Translations under genes and position numbers: made by a program
Shown: piece by piece, positions 50,904 to 59,019 of the stretch
Layout: each line of letters opens with the position of its first letter
How positions within the stretch are numbered: position 1 is the first letter of the stretch
Assembly (NCBI GenBank): GCA_964433065.1
Contig: CAYSPZ010000003.1
Location: 3,936 to 67,935 of the forward strand
Source: RGIG3009 sp964433065
GTDB lineage: Bacteria; Bacillota; Clostridia; Oscillospirales; Acutalibacteraceae
Direction of reading: 5' to 3'
DNA length: 64,000 nucleotides
Notes under the pieces: model-generated
Databases searched by the model: none
What the model was told of the DNA's origin: nothing
What the model saw: the letters and a program-made list of their open reading frames with translations, nothing else

Positions 50904-51360
50904 CAGTTCCCTCAGATAATATACCCGCTCGTCTTTGTTCTTTATCACCGCCGACCGCCGCCCCTTTCTTTTGCGTTCTTTGCGCCTTTTTAGCGGCTTT
51001 TCTTTCCGCCTTTAAATTCTTCAACCACAAATCAAAAACGCCGTTTTCCTTTGCTTCCATTGCATCCGCGCGTATTTCCGCCGCCTCTTCGGGCGTATCT
51101 CGAACGCAAATCCTTTTGTTTAAGCCTTTATACGTTATGTTCGCCGAATACCGCTTACCCTCACGCACCACGCCGCGCGGTAATCCGTTCGCTTTATCGG
51201 GCGGTAACCTACGTTGAACGCGGCGAAGCATCTTGATGCACCGCTCGATCCGCTCCTGCGCTTCCTTGCGGGGGTTTGGTCTGTAAAATCCTTTCGGGCA
51301 GACCAGGCAACACTGACCGCCTTGTTGGAACTCACAATGCTCAAGTACGCACTTTTCCAT
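50857..51360 (-). CDS. Cys-rich AP2-like phage protein
   Basis: 167 aa. A Cys cluster at the start (CVLEHCEFQQGGQCCLVCPKG), then an AP2-like strand region KRYSANITYKGLNKRICVRDTPEEAAEIRADA (in part) and a Lys/Ala-rich tail. Possibly DNA-binding. It overlaps the ArpU-like gene. Confidence 0.6.
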   Translation of the reverse strand: MEKCVLEHCEFQQGGQCCLVCPKGFYRPNPRKEAQERIERCIKMLRRVQRRLPPDKANGLPRGVVREGKRYSANITYKGLNKRICVRDTPEEAAEIRADAMEAKENGVFDLWLKNLKAERKAAKKAQRTQKKGAAVGGDKEQRRAGILSEGTDAPSTDGAQEVTGTV

Positions 51361-51362
51361 TT

Positions 51363-51641
51363 TTACTCAACCCCTAACTTACCTCGCCACACAAACATAC
51401 TGCTTTTTTCGCACCGATCCATATCGTCTTTGTTACACCTGTATAACATTGCGCAGACGTCACATGGCTGTGATGTCGCCGCCAACGACCCGAGATCTGC
51501 AACCGCCGCGTCACGTTCCTGTTTCACCGCTCGCAATTCGCGTTCCAACTCGAGGATCCGCTTCTGATCCGACGTGAATTCGCCGATCAACTTGAAATTG
51601 TCCCCGTTTTTCATCTTCCACCGTTCCTTCTTCATCGTCAT
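51363..51641 (-). CDS. Small phage protein with CxxC motif
   Basis: 92 aa. A coiled-coil SDQKRILELERELRAVKQERDAAVADL followed by CDVCAMLYRCNKDDMDRC, a possible zinc site. Unknown. Two bases before the next gene. Confidence 0.5.
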   Translation of the reverse strand: MTMKKERWKMKNGDNFKLIGEFTSDQKRILELERELRAVKQERDAAVADLGSLAATSQPCDVCAMLYRCNKDDMDRCEKSSMFVWRGKLGVE

Positions 51642-51759
51642 CTATGTTCACCTTCACGATCCGATAACCGTGCACAGCGTGTCCTCTCGATCGACCGCAT
51701 TTCAAGCAAGAATACGGGACACCCATTGTTTCCGAAAGTGCCTTCAGCGTGTTTTCCAT
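51511..51759 (-). CDS. Small zinc-finger-like protein (uncertain end)
   Basis: 82 aa from ATG 51759. MGVPYSCLKCGRSRGHAVHGYRIVKVNIDDDEE looks genuine (CxxC, then acidic). The last 45 residues overlap the next gene by 131 bp and look like chance coding, so the 3' end is doubtful. Confidence 0.4.
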   Translation of the reverse strand: MENTLKALSETMGVPYSCLKCGRSRGHAVHGYRIVKVNIDDDEEGTVEDEKRGQFQVDRRIHVGSEADPRVGTRIASGETGT

Positions 51760-52205
51760 AAATTTGCACCGTTCCAATCTAACGCTTGTCCGCATTTGCA
51801 ATGGTGATCGTTTGGAAACAAACTTCTGTGGCAAGTCGGGCAATGTTCTTTTTCATATATCCCGTTTTCGTTGTCTGTGTAAGGCTTTTTTTGCATCTGC
51901 TTTTCAACCGCCTTAATCGCCACTTCCAACGCTTCGGCATTTTTCAACCTCTCCGCAAACTCTTTGATTGCTTCGTCTCTGATGTTTTTATATCCCGTCA
52001 CATAACATCCCTGTTCAAGTTCCGTCAGCCTCTCAATCTCTGCCTTTTGGCGGTTGATTAGGTCGACCGCTTCGCGCTTCAACGTTCTTGAGCACTCGCA
52101 ATCTTCGTCGTTGACGTCGTACAGAGCACAACTTTTACACGAGTTATTGTCGCCGGCGCAATGTAACAACGCTTCAACTATCTCTTTTTCCGTCATTTCT
52201 TCCAC
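51744..52205 (-). CDS. Cys-rich early phage protein
   Basis: 153 aa. An N-terminal cluster (CAGDNNSCKSCALYDVNDEDCEC), a coiled-coil middle (INRQKAEIERLTELEQG) and a C-terminal zinc ribbon (CPTCHRSLFPNDHHCKCGQ). A common architecture in Clostridia phages; function unknown. Start may be ATG 52196. Confidence 0.6.
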   Translation of the reverse strand: MEEMTEKEIVEALLHCAGDNNSCKSCALYDVNDEDCECSRTLKREAVDLINRQKAEIERLTELEQGCYVTGYKNIRDEAIKEFAERLKNAEALEVAIKAVEKQMQKKPYTDNENGIYEKEHCPTCHRSLFPNDHHCKCGQALDWNGANLWKTR

Positions 52206-52474
52206 TCCTCCAAATCCACATCCTTAAACCGCTTGTTCAACCGCTTCGCCCATTCGTTTTTGCAAAACGGCTTCGTGAGATAGTAACCGATGTTATGTAG
52301 CCACCATTCGATATAAAGTGACCGCAGAGAACGATTGAGCAGTTTCGCAACACCATCCGCACAGTGTGACGGATATTTCTTCCACATCGCAAACACGATT
52401 TTCATTCGCATATTTCTCGGCAACCACACATTGTAACTGTTTTCGATATGTAGGTATTTGAAATCGTTAGGCAT
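52193..52474 (-). CDS. Hypothetical early phage protein
   Basis: 93 aa from ATG 52474, overlapping the upstream gene by 8 bp. Aromatic, basic sequence (YLHIENSYNVWLPRNMRMKIVFAMWKKYPSHCADGVAKLL). Not recognised. Confidence 0.5.
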   Translation of the reverse strand: MPNDFKYLHIENSYNVWLPRNMRMKIVFAMWKKYPSHCADGVAKLLNRSLRSLYIEWWLHNIGYYLTKPFCKNEWAKRLNKRFKDVDLEEWKK

Positions 52475-52793
52475 TGTCCGTCGCCTCCTCTTTGCTCTGA
52501 TCAGGGAACATCGTTTCGTAATCACAGATGAGCTTGTCCAATCCCATCGCGTATCCCCACTCACGACACGCACCAAAACTCTTTTTCCAACCTGGCAACA
52601 TCACAACCGCGTCGCACACGTCGATCATCGAGAAACAGATGCCCATATACGTATCGCAGTCGCCGAGACCTTCGGGCAATAACGCGGGGTTAACAACGAT
52701 GTGACCTTCGTCGGTAAGCGCCCTTTCCGCAACATTAAAAATCAATTCGTAATTCTCAACACCGGTAATCGGACCGGCAAGATAGATCTTCAT
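52467..52793 (-). CDS. DUF4406 nucleoside deoxyribosyltransferase-like protein
   Basis: 108 aa. MKIYLAGPITGVENYELIFN and DVCDAVVMLPGWKKSFGACREWGYAMGL are the DUF4406 signature, a Rossmann-like fold related to nucleoside 2-deoxyribosyltransferases. A role in nucleotide metabolism of the phage is inferred. ATGA overlap with the gene upstream. Confidence 0.75.
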   Translation of the reverse strand: MKIYLAGPITGVENYELIFNVAERALTDEGHIVVNPALLPEGLGDCDTYMGICFSMIDVCDAVVMLPGWKKSFGACREWGYAMGLDKLICDYETMFPDQSKEEATDNA

Positions 52794-52942
52794 TCTTCAC
52801 CCCTCCAAAACTCTACAACCATTTTTGTTCGTTTGCCGTCTTTTTCCTTCCCAAGCCGCACCGTATACCCATTCTTAAACAAAATCGCCGCGACCGCTTC
52901 CCGATCGGCGGGACTGCTCACGTAGATCTTCTGAACGTCCAT
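52790..52942 (-). CDS. Small early phage protein
   Basis: 50 aa: DVQKIYVSSPADREAVAAILFKNGYTVRLGKEKDGKRTKMVVEFWRG (in part). Start overlaps the ERCC4 gene stop by one base and the stop overlaps the next start (ATGA), so it is a real member of the operon. Unknown. Confidence 0.6.
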   Translation of the reverse strand: MDVQKIYVSSPADREAVAAILFKNGYTVRLGKEKDGKRTKMVVEFWRGEE

Positions 52943-53463
52943 CACTGATCGCCCTCCAAAAACTTCAAAATAAAGGCGCCGGTATGTTCCTTATCGCAAA
53001 AACACCACTCGACACCGTACCGCTCCGCAACCGTTCGCATCGCTTTTTCCAAAACCTCACTACTCGCCGGCGGCTTCGGCGAGATCTTACGATTGAGCGC
53101 GTGACCGTTCTTATGCAACGCATATAACTGAAACCACCGCGCACGCCGCGGGTTTTTCCACTCGCGGACGTCATCCAACGTTTGGATCCCTTTTTCCTCA
53201 ACCAAAACGATCAGTCGGATCCCGCTTTCCTGCGCACGAACGCACTCATCCACAAACCGCCGATGTTGTTTGCCAATCAGATTACCGTAGACCTCTTGTA
53301 AGCCGAGCGTTTTGGTATCAATGCACACGTCCTGCTTATCCAGCCGTGTCCAATCCCCGCAATACAGTTTCGACCGCACGACCTTGATCCCCCGCTTCTC
53401 GAAAAAGCGCAAGATATGTTCCTTCTTCCCCGCTTGTTCCCGCGTATCCTGAACAATGACCAT
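52942..53463 (-). CDS. ERCC4-domain nuclease
   Basis: 173 aa. VIVQDTREQAGKKEHILRFFEKRGIKVVRSKLYCGDWTRLD (in part), then VCIDTKTLGLQEVYGNLIGKQHRRFVDEC: the XPF/ERCC4 catalytic pattern (D-x-R-E-x, then ID-x-K). Such phage nucleases probably cut branched DNA. It follows the DnaD-like gene by 2 bp. Confidence 0.8.
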   Translation of the reverse strand: MVIVQDTREQAGKKEHILRFFEKRGIKVVRSKLYCGDWTRLDKQDVCIDTKTLGLQEVYGNLIGKQHRRFVDECVRAQESGIRLIVLVEEKGIQTLDDVREWKNPRRARWFQLYALHKNGHALNRKISPKPPASSEVLEKAMRTVAERYGVEWCFCDKEHTGAFILKFLEGDQ

Positions 53464-53465
53464 TC

Positions 53466-54341
53466 TTATGACCCCTTCTTTCGATATGTCGGCACGTATG
53501 CCTCAACCATTTTTTCGTATTCGCTCTTGTTGACTTCTTCCGTCCCCTTGTTGTCGTACTGCCCTTCGCAGATCTTCAAAACGTTTCCCGCTTTCAAGCA
53601 CCAATCGAAACCGCAATTTTTCCACACCTTATTACGGCCAGTAAGGAAATCCGACGCTTCAATACGTTTGAAAAACGCTTCAAACTTATCCGCGCCGCCG
53701 AGTCTGCCTTCGGCCTTCCGAATAGCCGTTCGCCGTGTATCCGTCAACGCGATCACCTTCGGCAGCGACGGACAAAGGCGATTAAAAAGGTCAATCACTT
53801 CTTTTGGCGAGATTTCCCCCGACGCGTCCGCGGAGGTATATATATCATTACTTTTCTTTCCTTTACTTTCCTTTACTTTACTTTGTTTGGAAATGTCGTC
53901 ATTTTTGGAAGAAATGTTTACATTTTCGCTCAAAATGTGTACATTCTTGAAATTTTGAGTATTGCAAAGCAAGAGGTATTCACTTTTGATAGTGACTTCT
54001 TTACGACGGGCGCACGCCTCCAAGTACCTCTTTTGGATACCGGCGCTTGTCAGTATCCTGTACTTTTCATAAAGCCCTTTGTCAAAAATACCTCTCTTGA
54101 TAGCGGCTCTCACTATTTCGGATACCGCGTTCTCACTCTTCTCGGAACCGTAAGCACAACTCCGAGCGAACAAGAGCGAAATCTCTTCTGTCCATTCACA
54201 GTAATAACCTCGTTGCCCGTAAATCTTTTGGAGCAACTTAACGATTACCGCAAACCCTTTTAGGCCAAACTCAGCCTCTATCAACTCAAATTTTTCATCA
54301 AGGTGTACGTCGAGCGAAAAGTAGTCTAAACCACTTTTCAC
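53466..54341 (-). CDS. Lin1244/DnaD-like replication protein
   Basis: 291 aa. The N-terminal domain (LDYFSLDVHLDEKFELIEAEFGLKGFAVIVKLLQKIYGQRGYY in part) is the Lin1244/Lin1753 (DUF4373) winged helix. The C-terminal part (DKFEAFFKRIEASDFLTGRNKVWKNCGFDWCLKAGNVLKICEGQYDN in part) is the DnaD-type tail. It probably recruits the host helicase. It lies next to SSB and recombination genes. Confidence 0.8.
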   Translation of the reverse strand: MKSGLDYFSLDVHLDEKFELIEAEFGLKGFAVIVKLLQKIYGQRGYYCEWTEEISLLFARSCAYGSEKSENAVSEIVRAAIKRGIFDKGLYEKYRILTSAGIQKRYLEACARRKEVTIKSEYLLLCNTQNFKNVHILSENVNISSKNDDISKQSKVKESKGKKSNDIYTSADASGEISPKEVIDLFNRLCPSLPKVIALTDTRRTAIRKAEGRLGGADKFEAFFKRIEASDFLTGRNKVWKNCGFDWCLKAGNVLKICEGQYDNKGTEEVNKSEYEKMVEAYVPTYRKKGS

Positions 54342-54342
54342 A

Positions 54343-54546
54343 TTAACTCTGCCTTTCCTTGATTTTTTGCTCCCTCGTCTTATATCCGCACCAGTCGACC
54401 GAGCACTCCGACCGATGATGGCGGCACTTTACGCAATGTGCCATATGTACCAGTTCTCGGTATGCGGGGCAGGTGACAAAATGGTTTCGCTCCACCTTCT
54501 CACCCGTCCGCATACAAATGGGGCAGTTAGAATGGAAGGTCGTCAT
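54343..54546 (-). CDS. Small zinc-binding protein
   Basis: 67 aa from ATG 54546 (GGAGGAGATC upstream). CPICMRTGEKVERNHFVTCPAY and CVKCRHHRSECSVDWCGYK give up to three CxxC-like pairs. It overlaps the SSB end by 20 bp. Unknown function. Confidence 0.6.
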   Translation of the reverse strand: MTTFHSNCPICMRTGEKVERNHFVTCPAYRELVHMAHCVKCRHHRSECSVDWCGYKTREQKIKERQS

Positions 54547-54952
54547 CGGTGATCTCCTCCAAATCGTCAAGCGCGATTGGCTTGTCCTTCGGTTCGATCA
54601 CCGTTGGAATAAACTCGGGCACCGCGCTCGGCGGTTGCATGATCGATACAAACTCACAAACCAACTCCACGACCGTGCGCGTATCACCGTCACGCGTATC
54701 GTACGTGCGCTCTTGCAACTCACCCGCGCAAAGAACCGAATCGCCTTTGGATATGTACTTGGCGATCTCGCCAACACGTTGCCACGCAACACAATTGATC
54801 CATTGCGCCGTACGGGTACCATCTTCGTTCGCAATTTCCCCGCGCTTTACCGAGAAATTAACCACAAGTTTTCCGCTCTGCGTTTGCCGTATCTCCGCAT
54901 CCCTCGGCACAAACCCGCTTAAAACGGCAAATCTACCGCTTTTAATCAGCAT
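54527..54952 (-). CDS. ssb: Single-stranded DNA-binding protein
   Basis: 141 aa. OB-fold SGFVPRDAEIRQTQSGKLVVNFSVKRGE and WINCVAWQRVGEIAKYISKGDSVLCAGELQERTY (in part). The acidic C-terminal tip DDDLPF is the canonical SSB partner-binding tail. It overlaps the ERF gene by 11 bp. Confidence 0.9.
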   Translation of the reverse strand: MLIKSGRFAVLSGFVPRDAEIRQTQSGKLVVNFSVKRGEIANEDGTRTAQWINCVAWQRVGEIAKYISKGDSVLCAGELQERTYDTRDGDTRTVVELVCEFVSIMQPPSAVPEFIPTVIEPKDKPIALDDLEEITDDDLPF

Positions 54953-55667
54953 CTGTTGTCACCTCGTCAATCGGAGTAAACGCAAACTCGTGTCCCGCTC
55001 GCTCGGCATATTTCTTCTTGATCTGACCGTACACGACTTTGACCTGTGCAGCGGAGATCTTGTTCACGTCATCTACGCCGGCATATTGCCGCGCGTCGTT
55101 TTTGGTATACGCGATTACCGATTTCTTGATCATCTCGGCATCACCTTTGCACAACTCGATCAACATTTGTCGGATACACTCGCGCTGATACAACGCAGTT
55201 TCTTTTTCCGCTTGCGTACCCTTTTGTGCTTTTTCACCGCTTGCCGTTTTCTTGTCGCCGTCTGGATCGTCTTTCGGCGTCGGCACATGAAACGCTTTCA
55301 TCAGATAGTATTTCTCGGCGTATGTATTTGCTTTGCCGACCCCTTTTTCGCCGGCGAGATCTATTCCCTGCGCATACCATTGTTGGGAAAGCTTGTCCCC
55401 GCTCTCGGTATCGACCCACGTCATCGTCATATGCAGTTCGGTCAGATACCGCGCCGTTCCGGACGACGTCGTTCCCACAATCACGTTGGCGGCGTTCACT
55501 TCGGGCAATAAGAGTAGTTTTAGTTCGTTTAAGAGCGGTCGCACCGTTTCCAATACTTGATCGGAACTCACCGCCTTGTACGATTGCTTTCCTTCGCCGA
55601 CTTGATTGTCTTTCACAAACTTGTCGATGCTTTGTTGAATAACCAACAGTTTCTCGTATAGGTTCAC
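54942..55667 (-). CDS. ERF-family single-strand annealing protein
   Basis: 241 aa from GTG 55667, overlapping the exonuclease stop by 4 bp (GTGA). YEKLLVIQQSIDKFVKDNQVGEGKQSYKAVSSDQVLETVRPLLNE (in part) and YAQGIDLAGEKGVGKANTYAEKYYLMKAFHVP are ERF hallmarks. With the exonuclease it forms a Red-like recombination pair. Confidence 0.88.
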   Translation of the reverse strand: MNLYEKLLVIQQSIDKFVKDNQVGEGKQSYKAVSSDQVLETVRPLLNELKLLLLPEVNAANVIVGTTSSGTARYLTELHMTMTWVDTESGDKLSQQWYAQGIDLAGEKGVGKANTYAEKYYLMKAFHVPTPKDDPDGDKKTASGEKAQKGTQAEKETALYQRECIRQMLIELCKGDAEMIKKSVIAYTKNDARQYAGVDDVNKISAAQVKVVYGQIKKKYAERAGHEFAFTPIDEVTTDAD

Positions 55668-56431
55668 GCGATCAACCCCCTCGGATGCTTTTTGTGTTTG
55701 AGATCCCACAGTTTGAGTGCGACCTCAATTTCCTCATCGTCATACTTCACCGGATACACGCGATACGTCCCGTCTTTCAAAAACTGGATCGCCAACAGTT
55801 GATCCGGATACACGTTCTGTTCTTCGTACGCTTTGCAATACGCGTTTAACTGCGCCTTGACTTTCGTTTTCGCGATCTGCGATACGAATTTGTAATCGAG
55901 CAGCGTCAAAGTCCCGTCGAAGTAACAGAGCAGATCGGGCGTACCGGCATACCCGTGAAGCTCGCTGTATATCGGCACCTCGATCGCCAACGGTAAGATG
56001 GTGTGTTCCGAAAGAAATAGACGGATCGCCTCGACGTACGGCTCGTATGCCGTCGGGTATTCGGGTTCCCGCCCTTTCAAAAGCATTTCCAACACCTTGT
56101 GGCAGACCGTACCGCGATCGGCGGCGGCTTCGATCGTGTTTTCCAGATCGTCGCCTTCTTCGATTTCCTTGCCGTACACCGCAATGATTTCCGATACACA
56201 CGGTACGACCTCACCGTTTACGATGTATTCGTGTTTTTCTGCGTCAAAGAGGATCTCGCCTTCGGTCTCTGCCGCTTCGATCTGCTCTCGGCAATCGTCG
56301 CAATACTGTGTTTCGTACCCGTAAAGTGCCATACCGCACGCCTCACAATACCCGTTAAACGTCGGATCCTGCTTTGGATCATACTCGGGACAGTTCGGAG
56401 GGCAGAATAATTGTCCACATACACTGCACAT
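55664..56431 (-). CDS. PD-(D/E)XK exonuclease with N-terminal zinc ribbons
   Basis: 255 aa from ATG 56431. Cys pairs at the start (CSVCGQLFCPPNC, CEACG, CDDC) precede a RecB/Cas4-like nuclease core: DRGTVCHKVLEML, GTPDLLCYFDGTLTLLDYKFVSQ (D...DYK catalytic set) and KAQLNAYCKAYEEQN. It should degrade DNA ends for the ERF protein encoded next. Confidence 0.82.
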   Translation of the reverse strand: MCSVCGQLFCPPNCPEYDPKQDPTFNGYCEACGMALYGYETQYCDDCREQIEAAETEGEILFDAEKHEYIVNGEVVPCVSEIIAVYGKEIEEGDDLENTIEAAADRGTVCHKVLEMLLKGREPEYPTAYEPYVEAIRLFLSEHTILPLAIEVPIYSELHGYAGTPDLLCYFDGTLTLLDYKFVSQIAKTKVKAQLNAYCKAYEEQNVYPDQLLAIQFLKDGTYRVYPVKYDDEEIEVALKLWDLKHKKHPRGLIA

Positions 56432-56532
56432 TTTTCTTGACAACCCCTTTCGTTGGGTATACAATAAAGATAGTTCTTTTTTCCTAAATCGCTTTCGACG
56501 TCTTCCCCACGTCGGAGGCGGTTTTCTTTTTA

Positions 56533-56646
56533 TCAATCAAACCTAAAAATATGTAACAGCTTGTCCACCGCTCTCGGGGGAAGGATCCGCTCCAACACAA
56601 TCGGCAACCCTACCATCCACGTAATGAAAAGAACACACGTAAGCAT
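56533..56646 (-). CDS. Small membrane peptide
   Basis: 37 aa: LTCVLFITWMVGLPIVLERILPP, one TM helix, then a short charged end. GGAG is 8 nt upstream of ATG 56646. It sits 1 bp after the preceding gene. Role unknown. Confidence 0.45.
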   Translation of the reverse strand: MLTCVLFITWMVGLPIVLERILPPRAVDKLLHIFRFD

Positions 56647-56647
56647 C

Positions 56648-56947
56648 CTACGCACTCCTTCCAATGGATTTATGATATTTGTACCGGTCTTGGATCTTCT
56701 TTTCCAACTTCGGCACGTCGATCCCCCACACCATATACGCGTAATCGACCTGTACGTTGTGAACGTCGTATACGAGCATCTTGTCGCCATTTGCCGCTTC
56801 GTAATCGCGAACCTGTCTCCGAAACTTGTCCGCCTTCGACCGCGAACACCCAAAGATCCTCATAATATCTTTGGAACTGATCTCGTGCCGCGAATAAAAA
56901 AACTCAATTGCCGCTTCGATATTAAACTCCATTTTTGACGCAGGCAT
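56648..56947 (-). CDS. Small HTH-like early protein
   Basis: 99 aa. AAIEFFYSRHEISSKDIMRIFGCSRSKADKFRRQVRDYEAANG contains a helix-turn-helix-like DIMRIFGCSRSKADKFR. GAGTG precedes ATG 56947. Unknown. Confidence 0.5.
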   Translation of the reverse strand: MPASKMEFNIEAAIEFFYSRHEISSKDIMRIFGCSRSKADKFRRQVRDYEAANGDKMLVYDVHNVQVDYAYMVWGIDVPKLEKKIQDRYKYHKSIGRSA

Positions 56948-56950
56948 TTT

Positions 56951-57148
56951 TCACTCCCCCTCTTTTACCAGTTCGGCGAGCGATACGCCGAGCGTTTCTG
57001 CGATCTTGATTGCCGTGTCGAGCGTCGGCGATTCCACGCCGCGCTCATAAGCGACGATCTCCCACACCGACACGCCCACCGCATCGGCGAGTTGCTGTTG
57101 TGTCAACCGTTGTTTGTTCCGATAAAATTCAATGCGCAGTTTTCTCAT
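56951..57148 (-). CDS. XRE-family HTH protein
   Basis: 65 aa: IEFYRNKQRLTQQQLADAVGVSVWEIVAYERGVESPTLDTAIKIAETLGVSLAEL (in part), a complete Cro/CI domain. First gene of the leftward replication block after the rightward gene 57246; probably an early regulator. Confidence 0.85.
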   Translation of the reverse strand: MRKLRIEFYRNKQRLTQQQLADAVGVSVWEIVAYERGVESPTLDTAIKIAETLGVSLAELVKEGE

Positions 57149-57193
57149 AGTTCTTTTCTCCTTTTAAAAATTATTTTAGTGTTCCCCTTATAA

Positions 57194-57222
57194 TTGCTTT
57201 TTGATAATGATTGTGGTATGCT
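57194..57222 (+). promoter_or_regulatory. Promoter of the accessory membrane gene 57246
   Basis: TTGCTT, 17 bp, TATGCT on the plus strand, opposite to the surrounding early operon. Confidence 0.6.
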
Positions 57223-57245
57223 TTCCACAGAAAGGACGTGTAATT

Positions 57246-57650
57246 ATGGATTGGTCTGCTATTTTTGCCGGAGCCGCGTTGCTTTTGGCTGTTGCTTCCC
57301 CTATCATCACTTCACTCATTCAGTCCGTTTCCTCTCGAAAAACACGAAATGATGAGTTTTATTTGGAGTACAAAGCAAGAGCAATTGAGCAATACGCGCG
57401 TAGCGCTTGTCGAATGATGTATTGGGACGATAAAGACTCGCGCGCAGAATACTCAAAAAGTTTCGGAGAACTGCTCATTGTTGTTCCAAACGAGATACGC
57501 GACAAACTAAAGAAATTCGACGAGATTATTACCGATGAAATGCAACCGGATTACGAGGAAGCAAAGACTCTTTTCTATGACATTTGCTCCGACTTATCCA
57601 AGCACACCCCAAGGGTTAAAGAAAATAAGCGAGATCACGTTCACAAGTAA
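57246..57650 (+). CDS. Accessory single-TM protein (moron candidate)
   Basis: 134 aa from ATG 57246 (AGAAAGGACG upstream). One TM helix (AIFAGAALLLAVASPIITSLI) then a helical cytoplasmic domain (YLEYKARAIEQYARSACRMMYWDDKDSRAEYSKSF in part). It runs against the early operon with its own promoter, as prophage-expressed accessory genes do. Function unknown; phage exclusion is a guess. Confidence 0.6.
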   Translation: MDWSAIFAGAALLLAVASPIITSLIQSVSSRKTRNDEFYLEYKARAIEQYARSACRMMYWDDKDSRAEYSKSFGELLIVVPNEIRDKLKKFDEIITDEMQPDYEEAKTLFYDICSDLSKHTPRVKENKRDHVHK

Positions 57651-57770
57651 AAGCCATATCAGATACACCCACAAGCCGCCACGCTTCGGGTGTATTTTTA
57701 TTGCCCAAAATGCCGCTCCGCATACCGAGCCTAACAACACGGCGATGAAGATCCAGTCGTTAACTGACAC
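57594..57770 (-). CDS. Small two-TM protein overlapping gene 57246
   Basis: 58 aa from GTG 57770, which has GGAGGTGA at good spacing. WIFIAVLLGSVCGAAFWAI and LWVYLIWLLLVNVISLIFF are two membrane helices joined by KIHPKRGG. Its last 57 bp overlap the convergent gene. Confidence 0.55.
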   Translation of the reverse strand: MSVNDWIFIAVLLGSVCGAAFWAIKIHPKRGGLWVYLIWLLLVNVISLIFFNPWGVLG

Positions 57771-57787
57771 GAAATCACCTCCAAAAA

Positions 57788-58015
57788 TCATTCTCGAGAA
57801 AGAGGTTGTTTTAGATAACGCCGACGACCTTTCGCAAGACGTTGAAGAGTTCCTTCGGAAACGTTAGATTTATTATCTAACGCCCGGACCAATTCGTTCA
57901 GTTCTCTTGATAGCTCAATAATTCGCTTTCTCGTCGCTTCGGTCAGGATCACAACCCTGACCGTTCGTTCGTCTAATGTGATTTTTTTATTTTGGTTACT
58001 CTTTTTGCAATCCAT
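57788..58015 (-). CDS. Small basic coiled protein
   Basis: 75 aa from ATG 58015 (AAGGAGG 8 nt upstream). TLDERTVRVVILTEATRKRIIELSRELNELVRALDN then LQRLAKGRRRYL. Some early part resembles RHH strands but it is not assigned. Confidence 0.5.
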   Translation of the reverse strand: MDCKKSNQNKKITLDERTVRVVILTEATRKRIIELSRELNELVRALDNKSNVSEGTLQRLAKGRRRYLKQPLSRE

Positions 58016-58039
58016 TATCATTTCCTCCTTCATGTTGTC

Positions 58040-58219
58040 TTAAATCAACTCCGCCGCCGATACTCCGAGAACGTCTGCAATCGCAATCAGCACGTTGACG
58101 CGCGGCGATTTCGTACCGCTCTCATACGCCGAGATCTCGCTCTGCGCCATTCCGATGGCTTCCGCCAACTCCTCTTGGGTGATACCTTTTTGTTCGCGAT
58201 AGTGTTTAATCTTCTTCAC
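58040..58219 (-). CDS. XRE-family HTH protein
   Basis: 59 aa from GTG 58219 (AAAGGAGGG 8 nt upstream): KHYREQKGITQEELAEAIGMAQSEISAYESGTKSPRVNVLIAIADVLGVSAAEL (in part). Full Cro/CI domain. It overlaps the gene upstream by 14 bp. Confidence 0.8.
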   Translation of the reverse strand: MKKIKHYREQKGITQEELAEAIGMAQSEISAYESGTKSPRVNVLIAIADVLGVSAAELI

Positions 58220-58838
58220 GGATGGTTCCCTCCTTTACCGTCTGATATATATATCCTTTAAGTGTTTCCACTAATTCCCGCCTACTCGCCCAAGGATTGT
58301 GCAAAATTTCATAATAATCGCAGATCTCTTTTAGAACCTCCGCTGTACTATCCGAAAAATATCTGTCTATAAGCTTTCCCTTATAATGAAGATTTTCAAA
58401 CGCCTTACGGGAGATAGTGACTCCGTTTTGCAATGTGATTTTCCTGAGAGGAGCACAAGGAGAGCCCATAAGAAATTGGTCAAGCTCCGTACGTTTCTCG
58501 TGAATCACCAAGTTCGTATTTGTGTGAGGATAAAGGTGTTTCTTTACGCTAATTTTGATTGAATTGGGTCCAATAGCGTTTACACAGCCAATGATAAACT
58601 CAAGAATAGATTGTGCTTTTTTGCCCTGCTTTTGCCCCATATGCAAAAATCCATTACACCGAGGAACCACCCCACCGTTACTACTGCAAAGATCTACAAA
58701 CTCCTTAGCTTCTTTTTCGTTATCGTGTCGAAGAATAGCAAAGCGAATTTCTTGACCGTCTTCACTAACGAACGCATCCACACTATAGAATTTATCTTCA
58801 TAACGCCTTTTTTTCACTCTGCTTTTCCTCACATTCAT
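58206..58838 (-). CDS. Hypothetical early phage protein
   Basis: 210 aa, basic N-terminus (NVRKSRVKKRRYEDKF), then AFVSEDGQEIRFAILRHDNEKEAKEFVDLC and KKAQSILEFIIGCVNAIGPNSIKISVKKHL. No known domain recognised. It starts 13 bp from the divergent promoter at 58851. Confidence 0.55.
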   Translation of the reverse strand: MNVRKSRVKKRRYEDKFYSVDAFVSEDGQEIRFAILRHDNEKEAKEFVDLCSSNGGVVPRCNGFLHMGQKQGKKAQSILEFIIGCVNAIGPNSIKISVKKHLYPHTNTNLVIHEKRTELDQFLMGSPCAPLRKITLQNGVTISRKAFENLHYKGKLIDRYFSDSTAEVLKEICDYYEILHNPWASRRELVETLKGYIYQTVKEGTIREED

Positions 58839-58850
58839 TTTTGCAAAATA

Positions 58851-58878
58851 TTGACAGGAAAGGAAAATGCAATATAAT
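58851..58878 (+). promoter_or_regulatory. Strong promoter of accessory gene 59020
   Basis: TTGACA (58851-58856), 16 bp, TATAAT (58873-58878). The leader to the gene is about 135 nt and contains CCGCC/GGCGG. Confidence 0.8.
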
Positions 58879-59019
58879 TAAATTGAGATGTTCTGCCAGG
58901 AACAAAATCCCACAACCATATTGCACTTTTCCCCGACACGGGTTTTGTGCGCCGCGCCGTATTCCAACCGCCAAAGGAAGGCGGAAGTCGTTAAATTCAT
59001 AATGAAAGGAAGCGTTCCA